DNA of 14,538 nucleotides, taken from the NCBI GenBank assembly GCA_021846605.1, contig JAJZWQ010000075.1, positions 1-14,538 of the forward strand. Reading direction: 5' to 3'. Origin of the DNA: Bacillota bacterium (lineage in GTDB: Bacteria; Bacillota_E; RBS10-35; JAJYVN01). The position numbers were made by a program, and so were the translations under genes. Positions 7,477-14,129 of this stretch are shown here, piece by piece (the stretch's first letter is position 1; every line of letters begins with the position of its first letter). Under the pieces are notes generated by a model. It saw only the letters and a program-made list of their open reading frames with translations, was not told where the DNA came from and searched no databases.

Positions 7477-7591
7477 CGGGGAAGAAGGGAGCATCCTCCG
7501 TCGAAGAACCGGTCTGGCACGGCCGACCGGTGAGAAGCGAATGGCTTCTTCTTGCCGTGTGGCCCCCTTGACGGGGGGCGTTACCCCGCGG

Positions 7592-7620
7592 AGTCTAGCA
7601 CGGGGCGCAACGGGCGTCAA
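7592..7620 (-). promoter_or_regulatory. Sigma-A-like promoter of the infC operon
   Basis: On the minus strand, TTGACG (7620-7615) and TAGACT (7597-7592) are separated by exactly 17 bp. The -35 matches consensus at 5 of 6 positions and the -10 at 4 of 6. Transcription would start near 7585. The -35 box overlaps the stop codon of the tnpB remnant (7619-7617). Confidence 0.65.
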
Positions 7621-7643
7621 ACGGCGGAAGGAACGGGCGTCAA
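7609..7643. repeat. Two 12-bp direct repeats at the infC promoter
   Basis: AACGGGCGTCAA occurs at 7609-7620 and again, identically, at 7632-7643, start-to-start distance 23 bp. On the minus strand each copy reads TTGACGCCCGTT and carries a -35-like TTGACG. Only the copy nearer infC has a -10 box at the correct distance. The repeat could be a regulator-binding pair, a duplicated -35 region, or a trace of the adjacent element's insertion. Confidence 0.7.
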
Positions 7644-8705
7644 CCACCCCACGGCTAGAGCGGAGGGCTGGCGGCTACCGGATCGTGCGGAGATCGGCCG
7701 GTTGCCGGCGGCCCGCCAGTCTATGGCGAGGCTGGCCAGGTGGTGGGCTCCGATGTTCCTGGCGGCATGCAGGTCCGCGTGGAGGGAGAAGCCGCATTGC
7801 TGGCAGCGGAAGTCGCCCCGCCTCGGACGGTTGGCCTTCTCCCGGTGCCCGCCACGGCCGCACTTCTGACTGGTGTAGCGGGGGGCTACCGTGGCCACGG
7901 CCCCACCCACCAACGCCGCCTTGTGGCGCGAGAAGGACCACGCGTGCCGGCGCCGACGCTGCCGTTTGCGCCCCTTCAGGCGTGTGCGGATGTCGGTCAG
8001 CTCCTCGCCGACCAGGGTCGTGCCGGGCGCCACGGACTGGACCAGCCGCTTGGACAGCACGTGGTCGCAGTCCCGGCGGAAACGTTCCTGGCGGCCGGAC
8101 ACCTTGCGCCGGTGCCACTTGGCCGACCGTGGGCCTTTCGCCTGAAGAGCACGGCGCAAGCGGAACGAACGGGCCTCGACTTCCCGCCAAGGGCGCTGCC
8201 CGAGGAATTGGGCCTGGGAAGTTGCGGCGGGGCGCACCACGCCCAGATCAACACCGACCACCGCTCCCGTGGGGCGCACTTGCGGCTCCGGGGCGTGGAC
8301 CACGACGTGCAGCCCACGCCAACCCCCGCGATCCACGCAGAGATCGGACCAACGGAGATTGACGCGTCCGGCAGGGCAGAGTGGGATGCCCAGCGATACC
8401 CGCTGCCGATCAGCAACACGCGCCCGGGGGGCATAGCCTGCGGCAAGCTGGACCTTGGCCGAGCGAGCGTCGTCACGGCTGGCGGTGCGGCAGGACACCT
8501 TCCGGCCCTTGCGCCAGTGGGTGCGGCAGGACGCGATGGCTTCAGTGGCCTTTCACGGGCAGAGCGGGCCAGTTGCAGGCAGCGCTGCTCCTGCACGTTC
8601 ATTGGCGTAGGTCTCGTGGTGGAGTTCCACACCGCTGAGGCACCGCATCTCCCAACCCACAGAGCAGACGCGGTTGCGCGGCCGCAGCGTCAGGTCCATG
8701 CTCAT
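7617..8705 (-). pseudogene. tnpB: tnpB (IS200/IS605-type RNA-guided nuclease) with in-frame stop
   Basis: TnpB proteins are RNA-guided RuvC nucleases of IS200/IS605 and IS1341-type elements. One frame spans 363 codons from ATG 8705 to TGA 7617, broken only by TGA at 8555-8553 (codon 51), shortly after ELHHETYANERAG. After the stop the same frame continues KATEAIASCRTHWRKGRKV. RuvC residues are present: D153 in GVDLG, E234 in LVGEELTDIR and D311 in HADLHAARNI. The zinc finger reads CGRGGH then CQQC, so the second cysteine of the first pair is Gly285. The TGA could come from CGA by one change, and the Gly codon GGC from TGC by one change. A GTG at 8498 could start a 293-residue N-terminally truncated protein. 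No tnpA is seen. Two lesions in an otherwise intact frame suggest recent inactivation; a sequencing error at the stop is possible. Confidence 0.88.
7621..7669. repeat. Imperfect direct repeat, copy at tnpB 3' end
   Basis: This segment aligns in the same orientation with 8731-8776 upstream of tnpB: by hand about 36 of 46 positions are identical with a 2-nt and a 1-nt gap. The best block is CCACCCCACGGCTA here against CCAGCCCACGGCTA there. On the tnpB strand it contains a weak AGCCC...GGGGT stem-loop. It overlaps the end of the tnpB frame, where right-end structures and omega RNA of such elements normally lie. Confidence 0.55.
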
Positions 8706-8724
8706 CTACTACAACCGCTAGACT

Positions 8725-8744
8725 GTTCCCACAAAGGAGGGAAC
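8725..8744. repeat. Short palindrome just upstream of the tnpB start
   Basis: GTTCCC (8725-8730) and GGGAAC (8739-8744) form a perfect 6-bp stem with an 8-nt loop, 19 bp upstream of the tnpB ATG. Subterminal hairpins are typical of IS200/IS605 ends, so this is a candidate left-end structure; no terminal cleavage site could be fixed. Confidence 0.45.
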
Positions 8745-8776
8745 GCGCGGCCCAGCCCACGGCTAACGCCGGGGCT
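8731..8776. repeat. Imperfect direct repeat, copy upstream of tnpB
   Basis: This is the partner of 7621-7669 in the same orientation. Here the repeat forms a clear hairpin: AGCCC-A-CGGC-TAAC-GCCG-GGGCT (8754-8776), 9 bp with one bulged A and a TAAC tetraloop. The two copies bracket the tnpB remnant and may be left and right subterminal palindromes of the element, or this copy may be the right end of a second, lost element. Confidence 0.55.
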
Positions 8777-8792
8777 CTCAGACGGCCGCGCG
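8744..8792. repeat. Nested inverted repeat between tnpB remnant and GH1 gene
   Basis: CGCGCGGCC (8744-8752) pairs perfectly with GGCCGCGCG (8784-8792), enclosing the AGCCC...GGGCT hairpin at 8754-8776. The outer arm ends 8 bases before GH1 ATG 8801. In GH1 mRNA this would bury the CGGAG that acts as its weak ribosome-binding site. As DNA it may be the left-end palindrome of the tnpB element. I see no convincing GH1 promoter in 8706-8800. Confidence 0.6.
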
Positions 8793-8800
8793 GAGACTTG

Positions 8801-10048
8801 ATGAGGCGGCGGCTGCCGGACGGTTTCCTCTGGGGCGTGGCGACATCGGCCCATCAGGTCGAGGGGGAGAATGTGTACTCCGACTGGTGGGCGGCCGAGG
8901 TGTCGGGGGAGATCCCGGTCGCCTCGGGACGGGCATGCGACCACCGGCGGCTCTGGCCGTCCGACCTGGACCGGATCGCGGACGCCGGACTGAACGCCTA
9001 CCGCTTCTCCGTGGAGTGGGCGCGCCTGGAGCCCGCGCCCGGGGAGTGGCGCGCCGAGGAACTGCGCCGATACCGGGACATGGCCGAGGGCTGCCGCGCC
9101 CGGGGCATCGAACCCCTGGTCACGCTGTACCACTTCACCCTGCCGGACTGGGTCGCCCGGCGCGGGGGGTGGCGCTGGCCCGGTGCCGTCCCGGCGTTCG
9201 CCGCCTACGCGGGCCGTGTGGCGGCCGCCCTCGGCGACACCGTCACCCTGTACGCCACGGTCAACGAACCGGTCGTGCTCGCCCTGCAGGGTCACCTCCA
9301 CGGGCAGTGGCCGCCTCACGGACGTTCCCCGCTGCGGGCCTGGCAGGTGGCCCGACAGCTGGTGGAGGCGCACCGCACCGCGCGGGGCGCGGTGCGTCAG
9401 GCCAACCCCAGCGCGCGTGTGGGGGTGGCCAAGCATGTCATCCACTTCCGCCCCCTCCGCCCCCGCCACGTGGGCGACCGGGTGATGGCCGGCGTCACGG
9501 ACTGGATCTTCAACCGCCTGTGGATGGACGCCGTGCGCTACGACCTGGATTGGCTGGGCCTCAACTACTACACGGTGCACTACTGCGATCTGGGACTGCG
9601 CCTCGGGCATCCCTGGCCGGAACTCGTCCGCGCCCGCCAGCGGCGGCAGACCGAGATCGGCTGGGAGGTGCACCCCGCGGCACTGCGCCGGATCCTGCGC
9701 AGCGTCCGCGGCTACGGCCTCCCCGTATACATCACGGAGAACGGGATCGCGACCCGCGACGATGCCTGGCGGAGGACATTCCTGCGCCAGCACCTGCGGG
9801 CCGCGGCCGAGGCGGCGGGTGACGGCGTGGACCTCCGCGGGTATTTCCACTGGTCCCTGCTGGACAACTTCGAGTGGGCCGAGGGCTACGCCATGCACTT
9901 CGGCCTGGTGGCCGTGGAACGGGAGAGCATGGAGCGCGAGCCCCGGCCTTCCCTGGCGTATTACGGCGCCATCGCGCGCCGCCACGGGGTACAGGCGGAC
10001 GCCGACGAGCCGCCCGCACCGGACCCGGAGCCGTCGGCCGGGGCGTGA
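8801..10048 (+). CDS. Glycoside hydrolase family 1 beta-glucosidase-type protein
   Basis: A 415-residue GH1 retaining beta-glycosidase. The N-terminus LPDGFLWGVATSAHQVEG is the family N-terminal signature. E156 in TVNEP is the acid/base and E313 in ITENG the nucleophile; DWLGLNYYTVHY and FHWSLLDNFEWAEGYAMHFGLV are further substrate-site motifs of the (beta/alpha)8 barrel. There is no signal peptide, so it should hydrolyse cellobiose or other small beta-glycosides in the cytoplasm. It is shorter than the usual ~440-480 residues: the catalytic glutamates are only 157 apart, with a compact segment between TDWIFNRLWMDAVRYD and DWLGLNYY. ATG 8801 is preferred over TTG 8798; CGGAG lies 5 nt upstream. 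The last ~20 residues are a Pro/Asp/Glu-rich tail. The sugar at the -1 site (glucose, galactose, fucose) cannot be told. Confidence 0.95.
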   Translation: MRRRLPDGFLWGVATSAHQVEGENVYSDWWAAEVSGEIPVASGRACDHRRLWPSDLDRIADAGLNAYRFSVEWARLEPAPGEWRAEELRRYRDMAEGCRARGIEPLVTLYHFTLPDWVARRGGWRWPGAVPAFAAYAGRVAAALGDTVTLYATVNEPVVLALQGHLHGQWPPHGRSPLRAWQVARQLVEAHRTARGAVRQANPSARVGVAKHVIHFRPLRPRHVGDRVMAGVTDWIFNRLWMDAVRYDLDWLGLNYYTVHYCDLGLRLGHPWPELVRARQRRQTEIGWEVHPAALRRILRSVRGYGLPVYITENGIATRDDAWRRTFLRQHLRAAAEAAGDGVDLRGYFHWSLLDNFEWAEGYAMHFGLVAVERESMEREPRPSLAYYGAIARRHGVQADADEPPAPDPEPSAGA

Positions 10049-10058
10049 GGTGGGGCGC

Positions 10059-10376
10059 TTACGGCCCGTTGCCCTCCGACCCGGCCGGCGGCAGCCGGTC
10101 CAGCACCAGCCGGTAGCCGTCGGCACCGTACTGCAGGAAACGCTTGATCCGGCTGATGGTCGCCGAACTCATCCCCGTCTGCCCGGAGATGTCCTCGTAG
10201 GTGGCCCCGGACTCCAGGAGTTCGGCGGCGTGCAGCCGCTGGGCCAGCGCCTGGATCTCGCCGACGGTGCACAGGTCCTCAAAGAAGCGGTAGCACTCGT
10301 CGGGGGTGCGGAGACTGAGGATCGCCGCGAACAGCCGGTCGGTGCGCGCATCGGCGAAGCGACTGCGGTACTCCAT
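10059..10376 (-). CDS. YerC/YecD-type TrpR-like DNA-binding protein
   Basis: A 105-residue protein of the Trp-repressor-like YerC/YecD family common in Bacillota. The N-terminal helices RTDRLFAAILSLRTPDECYRFFEDL (residues 11-35) contain the family's FFEDLCT motif; GEIQALAQRLHAAELL (39-54) is followed by a helix-turn-helix, TYEDISGQTGMSSATISRIKR (59-79). Length and organisation match the family, whose members are small and bind DNA as dimers. It has no recognised tryptophan pocket that I can confirm, and its regulon is unknown. ATG 10376 has GGGAG 7 nt upstream; an in-frame GTG-led extension to 10409 lacks a ribosome-binding site. It lies 39 nt downstream of zwf on the same strand, so the two may be co-transcribed. 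It converges with GH1 with a 10-bp gap. Confidence 0.88.
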   Translation of the reverse strand: MEYRSRFADARTDRLFAAILSLRTPDECYRFFEDLCTVGEIQALAQRLHAAELLESGATYEDISGQTGMSSATISRIKRFLQYGADGYRLVLDRLPPAGSEGNGP

Positions 10377-10396
10377 CGTCGCGCTCCCCCCCAGCC

Positions 10397-10415
10397 GCGG
10401 CCTGTCCAAGGCCGC
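10397..10415 (-). other. Small hairpin between zwf and the YerC-like gene
   Basis: GCGGCC (10397-10402) and GGCCGC (10410-10415) form a perfect 6-bp stem with a 7-nt loop directly after the zwf stop. No U-tract follows on the minus strand, so it may tune expression of the downstream regulator gene or stabilise the zwf 3' end rather than terminate. Confidence 0.35.
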
Positions 10416-11915
10416 TTAATCCTGCCGCCAGCGGTGGTCCCGTCCGGGGATGCGGGCCGCGGCGGTGGGGCCCCAGGAGCCTGCCGCGTAGGGCTGCGGC
10501 CCGGGCGCCTCCTCCGCGTTCCATCCGGCGTGGATGGCATCGGCGAGGCGCCAGGCCGCCTCCGCCTCGTCGGCGCGGGTGAAGAGCGTGGCGTCCCCGC
10601 GCAGACTGTCCAGGAGCAGGCGGGCGTAAGCATCGCCCCCGGCCGGGCCGAAGCTGGCATCATAGGCGAAGTCCATCTCCACAGGCACCACACGGATGTC
10701 CTGGCCCGGCGCCTTGGCACCGAACCGCAGGAAGATCCCCTCTTTGGGCTGGATGCGCAGCACCAGCACGTTGGGCTCGATCCGCCGGTGGGCACCGGTC
10801 TCGGCAAACAGCATCTGCGGGGGCATCTTGAAGGTGACCGAGATCTCAGTGGTGCGCTGGGCCAGGCGCTTGCCGGTGCGCACCAGGAAGGGCACGCCGG
10901 CCCAGCGCCAGTTGTCGACGGTGAGCCGGGCGGCCACGAAGGTCTCGGTCTGCGACGCGGGTGCCACCCCCGGCTCCTCGCGGTACGCGGGCACGGGCTT
11001 CCCGTCGATGCGGCCCGCACTGTACTGGCCGCGGACCACGGAGGCGTGGACCTCGTCCGGGGTCAGGGGGTGCATGGAGCGCAGCACCGCGACCTTGCGG
11101 TCGCGCACATCGTCGGCGCGGAAGGCGACCGGCGGCTCCATGGCCACCAGGGTCAGCAGTTGCAGCAGGTGGTTCTGCACCATGTCCCGCAGCGCGCCGG
11201 CACCCTCGTAATACACGCCCCGCAACTCCACGCCCAGGGTCTCGGCCGCGGTGATCTGCACCTGCTCGATGTAGTTGCGGTTCCACACGGGCTCGAACAG
11301 GCCGTTGGCGAAACGGAAGACCAGGATGTTCTGGACCGTCTCCTTGCCCAGGTAGTGGTCGATGCGGTAGACCTGCTCCTCGCGGAAGTCACGGTGCAAC
11401 AGGACGTTCAGTTGCTGGGCCGTGGCCAGGTCCGTCCCGAAGGGCTTCTCCACCACGATCCGCGTCCAACCGGACGCGGCCGGGTCGGCCAGACCGGCAT
11501 CCCCCAGGCACTCGACGATGCGGGGGTAGGTCGGGGGCGGGGCGGCCAGGTAGAACAGGCGGTTGAGAGGCACGTCCGCGCGCAGGCGCCCCGCCAGCTC
11601 GGCGTAGGTGGCCGCGGCGCCGAAATCCCCGTGCATATAGTCCATGGCCGCCACGAACGCGGCGCGCTGCTCCGCGCTCCCCTCCGCCCCCTCGTCGGAG
11701 GCCGCCAGGGCCTCGGCCGCGCGACGGCGGTACTCGTCGGGGGAATAGTCTTCGAAGGCGACCCCCAGCAGGCGGAGGCCCCGGTCCAGGGCGCCCCGGC
11801 GCCAGAGGCCGAAGAGCGCGGGCAACAGCTTGCGGCGCGCCAGGTCACCGGTGGCACCGAAGAGCACCACGATCACCGGACCGGCAGGTCCCGGGGCACC
11901 GCTGGGCAAATCCAT
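10416..11915 (-). CDS. zwf: Glucose-6-phosphate 1-dehydrogenase
   Basis: A 499-residue enzyme oxidising glucose-6-phosphate to 6-phosphogluconolactone with reduction of NADP+ (or NAD+), the entry to the oxidative pentose phosphate pathway. [20 protein letters not shown] (residues 17-35) is the dinucleotide-binding motif. EKPFGTDLA starts at 156, and RIDHYLGKE (184-192) is the substrate-binding signature with K191 and catalytic-network H187. [20 protein letters not shown] and [10 protein letters not shown] complete the fold, and length is normal. ATG 11915 is chosen by family alignment. GGGAGG is only 2 nt before it, which is unusually close, and no other start codon with a better site precedes VIVVLFG. 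The gene is divergent from the quinone oxidoreductase; the 101-bp gap contains no promoter I can defend. It is followed by the YerC-like regulator. Confidence 0.96.
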   Translation of the reverse strand: MDLPSGAPGPAGPVIVVLFGATGDLARRKLLPALFGLWRRGALDRGLRLLGVAFEDYSPDEYRRRAAEALAASDEGAEGSAEQRAAFVAAMDYMHGDFGAAATYAELAGRLRADVPLNRLFYLAAPPPTYPRIVECLGDAGLADPAASGWTRIVVEKPFGTDLATAQQLNVLLHRDFREEQVYRIDHYLGKETVQNILVFRFANGLFEPVWNRNYIEQVQITAAETLGVELRGVYYEGAGALRDMVQNHLLQLLTLVAMEPPVAFRADDVRDRKVAVLRSMHPLTPDEVHASVVRGQYSAGRIDGKPVPAYREEPGVAPASQTETFVAARLTVDNWRWAGVPFLVRTGKRLAQRTTEISVTFKMPPQMLFAETGAHRRIEPNVLVLRIQPKEGIFLRFGAKAPGQDIRVVPVEMDFAYDASFGPAGGDAYARLLLDSLRGDATLFTRADEAEAAWRLADAIHAGWNAEEAPGPQPYAAGSWGPTAAARIPGRDHRWRQD

Positions 11916-12016
11916 CGCCTCCCAAGCATTTCCCCCGACTGCTTCCCTCCCGGGGCGGCCGCCTCCTGCGGCGCCCGGCACGGCGGGCCGGACGCGGGGG
12001 ACGCGGAAGGACGGTC

Positions 12017-13012
12017 GTGCGCATGCGCGCGTATGTGCTCAGCACCTACGGAGGTCCTGAGGTGCTCGGGTTCTCCGAGACGCCGGATCCCGAACCCGGC
12101 CCCGAAGAGATCCTCGTCGCAGTCCGGGCCGCCGGCGTGAACAATGCCGACCTCGCGCAGCGCGCCGGCCGCTACCCTCCCCCGCCGCCCCACCCCCCGG
12201 TGGAGATCCCGGGGCTGGAGTTCGCCGGGGAGGTGGTGGCGACCGGGTCCGAGGTGCGGCGCCACCGTCCGGGCGACCGGGTGTGCGGCCTTCTGCCGGG
12301 AGGCGGCTACGCCGAACGCGTGGTCACCCATGAGCGCATGGCGATGCCCGTCCCGGCCGGCATGTCCTGGGTGGAGGCCGCCGCGATCCCGGAGGTCTAC
12401 CTGACAACCTATGACGCCCTCTTCCTGCAGGCCGACCTGCAGCCGTACGAGCAACTCCTGGTGCACGCCATCGCCAGCGGGGTGGGCACGGCCGCCCTGC
12501 AGTTGGCGCTGGTCACCGGCGCCACGGTCTACGGCACGTCGCGCAGCGCCGACAAGTGCCGGCGCGTGCGGGAGATGGGGGCGGCGGCGGTCATCGAGAT
12601 GTCTGACCCCGACCGGGACTTCCCGCAGGCCCTGTTGGCGGCCAGCGGCGGCCGCGCGATGGACGTCGTGCTGGATCTGGTGGGGGGCGGCTACCTGGGG
12701 CGGAACCTGGCCGCCCTGGCCACGCGCGGCCGCATGGTGACCCTGGCGCTAAAGGGCGGGGCCCGCGCCGAACTGGACCTCGGCTTGGTGATGGCTAAGC
12801 GCCTACGTCTGAGCGGCAGTGGCCTGCGTTCCCGGCCGCTGGAGGAAAAGATCACCCTCTCTGGGGCCTTCGCTCGGCGCTGCCTGCCGCTGTTCCCCTC
12901 CCGCCTCCATCCCGTCGTCGGGGCGGTGTTGCCCTGGACCGAGGCCGCCGAGGCCCACCGCCTGCTGGAGGCCAGCGCCGTGGTCGGCAAGGTGGTCCTG
13001 GAGGTGTCCTGA
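12017..13012 (+). CDS. Zinc-independent MDR family NAD(P)H:quinone oxidoreductase (PIG3/QOR-like)
   Basis: A 331-residue medium-chain dehydrogenase/reductase. The GroES-like N-domain has [34 protein letters not shown] and [14 protein letters not shown] (residues 3-77). The Rossmann domain has [15 protein letters not shown] (150-164), then TSRSADKC (174-181), whose Ser, Arg and Lys suggest NADPH preference. Cys/His zinc ligands of true alcohol dehydrogenases are absent. The sequence is closest to the TP53I3/PIG3-type quinone oxidoreductases, which reduce quinones or reactive carbonyls; the substrate is unknown. A Pro-rich loop (PPPPPHPP) follows GRY. GTG 12017 has GGAAGG 6 nt upstream; ATG 12023 fits the family N-terminus equally but with 12-nt spacing. 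The gene is divergent from zwf, which makes NADPH, so a redox link is possible but unproven. Confidence 0.93.
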   Translation: MRMRAYVLSTYGGPEVLGFSETPDPEPGPEEILVAVRAAGVNNADLAQRAGRYPPPPPHPPVEIPGLEFAGEVVATGSEVRRHRPGDRVCGLLPGGGYAERVVTHERMAMPVPAGMSWVEAAAIPEVYLTTYDALFLQADLQPYEQLLVHAIASGVGTAALQLALVTGATVYGTSRSADKCRRVREMGAAAVIEMSDPDRDFPQALLAASGGRAMDVVLDLVGGGYLGRNLAALATRGRMVTLALKGGARAELDLGLVMAKRLRLSGSGLRSRPLEEKITLSGAFARRCLPLFPSRLHPVVGAVLPWTEAAEAHRLLEASAVVGKVVLEVS

Positions 13013-13080
13013 CGATGGCCTTCTGGTGCGCACAGTGCGCCGGTCCAGTAGCGCGGGCGGACGGCCCCGCTCTGGCACCC

Positions 13081-13094
13081 CGCGCCACGGCGCG
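13081..13094. terminator. Weak hairpin between convergent genes
   Basis: CGCGC-CACG-GCGCG (13081-13094) lies in the 84-bp gap between the oxidoreductase and the SDR-like gene, 2 bp from the latter's stop. A second small palindrome, GCGCA-CAG-TGCGC, is at 13028-13040. Neither has a U-tract, so terminator function is only suggested by position. Confidence 0.3.
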
Positions 13095-13096
13095 CT

Positions 13097-14044
13097 TCAG
13101 CCGGGCGCCCGCGGTCCCTGGGCATCCAGGCGGTAGTGGCGCCGCAGTTCGGACGGGTAGGCGCCCGCCCCCAAGGCCTTACCGTGGTCGGCCAGCCAGG
13201 CCCCCAGGCGCACCTGCCCCGTGGGGTGCGCGTCCGAGGCGAAGTAGCCGGCCGTGATCCCGGCGATCTCGTCCCACGAAATGAGGATATCCCCCAGGAT
13301 CCACCCGCCCACCGCGCCCACCCAGGCCACGGCGCGCGGTGGCAGGTGCACGATGGGGGGCACCCGTCCCACGGCGGCGCCCACAGTGCGGACCAGTTCC
13401 TCGAAGGTGTATCGCTCCGGACCCACCGCGTCGATCACGCTGTCGGTCTCCGCCCGGCCCGCGCGGACGGCGAGCGCCGCCAGGTCCTCCACGTGGACGG
13501 GCTGTACCGGGTAAGCCCCCGTGCCGAAGACGGCGAAGACGGGCAGGCGGCGGCAGAGCCAGGCCACCTGTTCCAGCACGATGCCCCGCGGCCCGAAGAG
13601 CACCGCTGGACGGACGATCCCGTATCCCAGACCCGAGTCCCGCACCGCCTTCTCCGCCAACCCCTTGCCGCGGAAGTACGGGAGGGGCGATGCCGGATCG
13701 GCGTGGGTGATGCTGACCTGCACGATGCGCCGCACCCCGGCGCGCACCGCCGCCGCCACGAGGGTCTCGGTGTTCTGGATCGCCTGGTCGAAGGTGGCGC
13801 GGCCATGGGCGAACCGTTGCCAGTACGTGTTGTACAGGGTATCGGCGCCGTCCAGGGCACGGGCCAGGTCGTCGGGACGGTCAAAGCGGAGGGGCAGGGC
13901 CTGGACCGCGGGGCCAAAGGGGCTGGGACGGTCAGGGTCACGGGTGAGCGTGCGCACCCGCCGCCCCTCGGCCAGGAGCCCCGCGGCGATATGCCTGCCC
14001 GTGTGGCTGAAAGCACCGGTCACCACGTCGAGATCCCCACCCAT
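13097..14044 (-). CDS. NAD(P)-binding atypical SDR / NmrA-like epimerase-fold protein
   Basis: A 315-residue Rossmann-fold protein of the extended/atypical short-chain dehydrogenase superfamily. DVVTGAFSHTGRHIAAGLL (residues 6-24) is the nucleotide-binding turn in the variant TGAFSxTG form, followed by VRTLTRDPDRP with arginines suited to NADP(H). GADTLYNTYWQRF (66-78), AGVRRIVQVSITHADP (102-117), a YxxxK pair at Y123/K127 (LPYFRGKGLAE), YGIVRPAVLFGP and YPVQPVHVEDLA follow. Similar proteins are annotated as NmrA-like, NADH-ubiquinone complex-assembly-like or epimerases without a proven reaction. ATG 14044 is chosen as nearer the conserved N-terminus; ATG 14053 (adding MPP) abuts the GGGAGGGGG Shine-Dalgarno and is the alternative. 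The C-terminal part has a short hydrophobic stretch (VAWVGAVGGWILGDILI), possibly membrane-associated. Confidence 0.88.
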   Translation of the reverse strand: MGGDLDVVTGAFSHTGRHIAAGLLAEGRRVRTLTRDPDRPSPFGPAVQALPLRFDRPDDLARALDGADTLYNTYWQRFAHGRATFDQAIQNTETLVAAAVRAGVRRIVQVSITHADPASPLPYFRGKGLAEKAVRDSGLGYGIVRPAVLFGPRGIVLEQVAWLCRRLPVFAVFGTGAYPVQPVHVEDLAALAVRAGRAETDSVIDAVGPERYTFEELVRTVGAAVGRVPPIVHLPPRAVAWVGAVGGWILGDILISWDEIAGITAGYFASDAHPTGQVRLGAWLADHGKALGAGAYPSELRRHYRLDAQGPRAPG

Positions 14045-14071
14045 GGGTGGCATCCCCCTCCCGCCGATGCG

Positions 14072-14077
14072 ATTGTA
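14072..14077 (-). promoter_or_regulatory. -10 box for the SDR-like gene
   Basis: TACAAT on the minus strand matches the TATAAT consensus at 5 of 6 positions and stands out in this GC-rich sequence. Transcription would start near 14065, about 21 nt before ATG 14044. At 17 bp upstream the hexamer is CTGCCC, a poor -35, so an activator may be needed. That position is inside the inverted repeat at 14085-14129. Confidence 0.5.
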
Positions 14078-14084
14078 CCGGATG

Positions 14085-14129
14085 GAGGAGGTCGGGCAGT
14101 CCGCATCGCGCGCCCCGCCCGACCTCCTC
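14085..14129. repeat. 13-bp perfect inverted repeat upstream of the SDR-like gene
   Basis: GAGGAGGTCGGGC (14085-14097) and GCCCGACCTCCTC (14117-14129) are perfect complements with a 19-nt spacer. The promoter-proximal arm begins 8 bp upstream of the -10 box and covers the -35 region. It could be an operator for a dimeric regulator, or a hairpin in a transcript entering from the right. No U-tract follows on either strand. Confidence 0.75.

Larger units (their letters stand above)
7423..7585 (-). promoter_or_regulatory. Structured infC-rpmI-rplT leader, likely L20-type autoregulatory RNA
   Basis: This is the predicted ~160-nt untranslated leader from the promoter at 7592-7620 to the infC start. 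Besides the terminator at 7447-7476, three further perfect inverted repeats are visible: 7562-7567 with 7574-7579 (GCCCCC/GGGGGC), 7533-7538 with 7544-7549 (AGAAGC/GCTTCT), and 7508-7514 with 7525-7531 (ACCGGTC/GACCGGT). In Bacillus, L20 binds the leader of this operon and favours termination; the position and architecture here match that scheme. I could not identify an antiterminator pairing or a specific L20-binding motif by eye, so the ligand is inferred. Confidence 0.6.

Noticed and set aside
7632..7643. Second TTGACG as an independent promoter
   Set aside because: At 17 bp downstream lies TTGACG rather than any -10-like hexamer.
7423..7647. N-terminal extension of IF3 to 7647
   Set aside because: The extension spans the promoter, the leader hairpins and the intrinsic terminator, and shows no family similarity; IF3 similarity begins at the ATC start.
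8717..8724. TAGACT upstream of GH1 as its -10 box
   Set aside because: The matching -35 position reads CCATGC and the site lies next to the tnpB start; too weak to call.
7593..8724. AGTCTAGC (7593-7600) and GCTAGACT (8717-8724) as terminal inverted repeats of the tnpB element
   Set aside because: IS200/IS605 elements lack terminal inverted repeats, and the match is only 8 bp with one copy inside the infC -10 region; likely coincidence.
9762..12140. 792-codon plus-strand open frame over GH1, the YerC-like gene and zwf
   Set aside because: It is antisense to zwf and out of frame with GH1. Its composition is typical of shadow frames in high-GC DNA.
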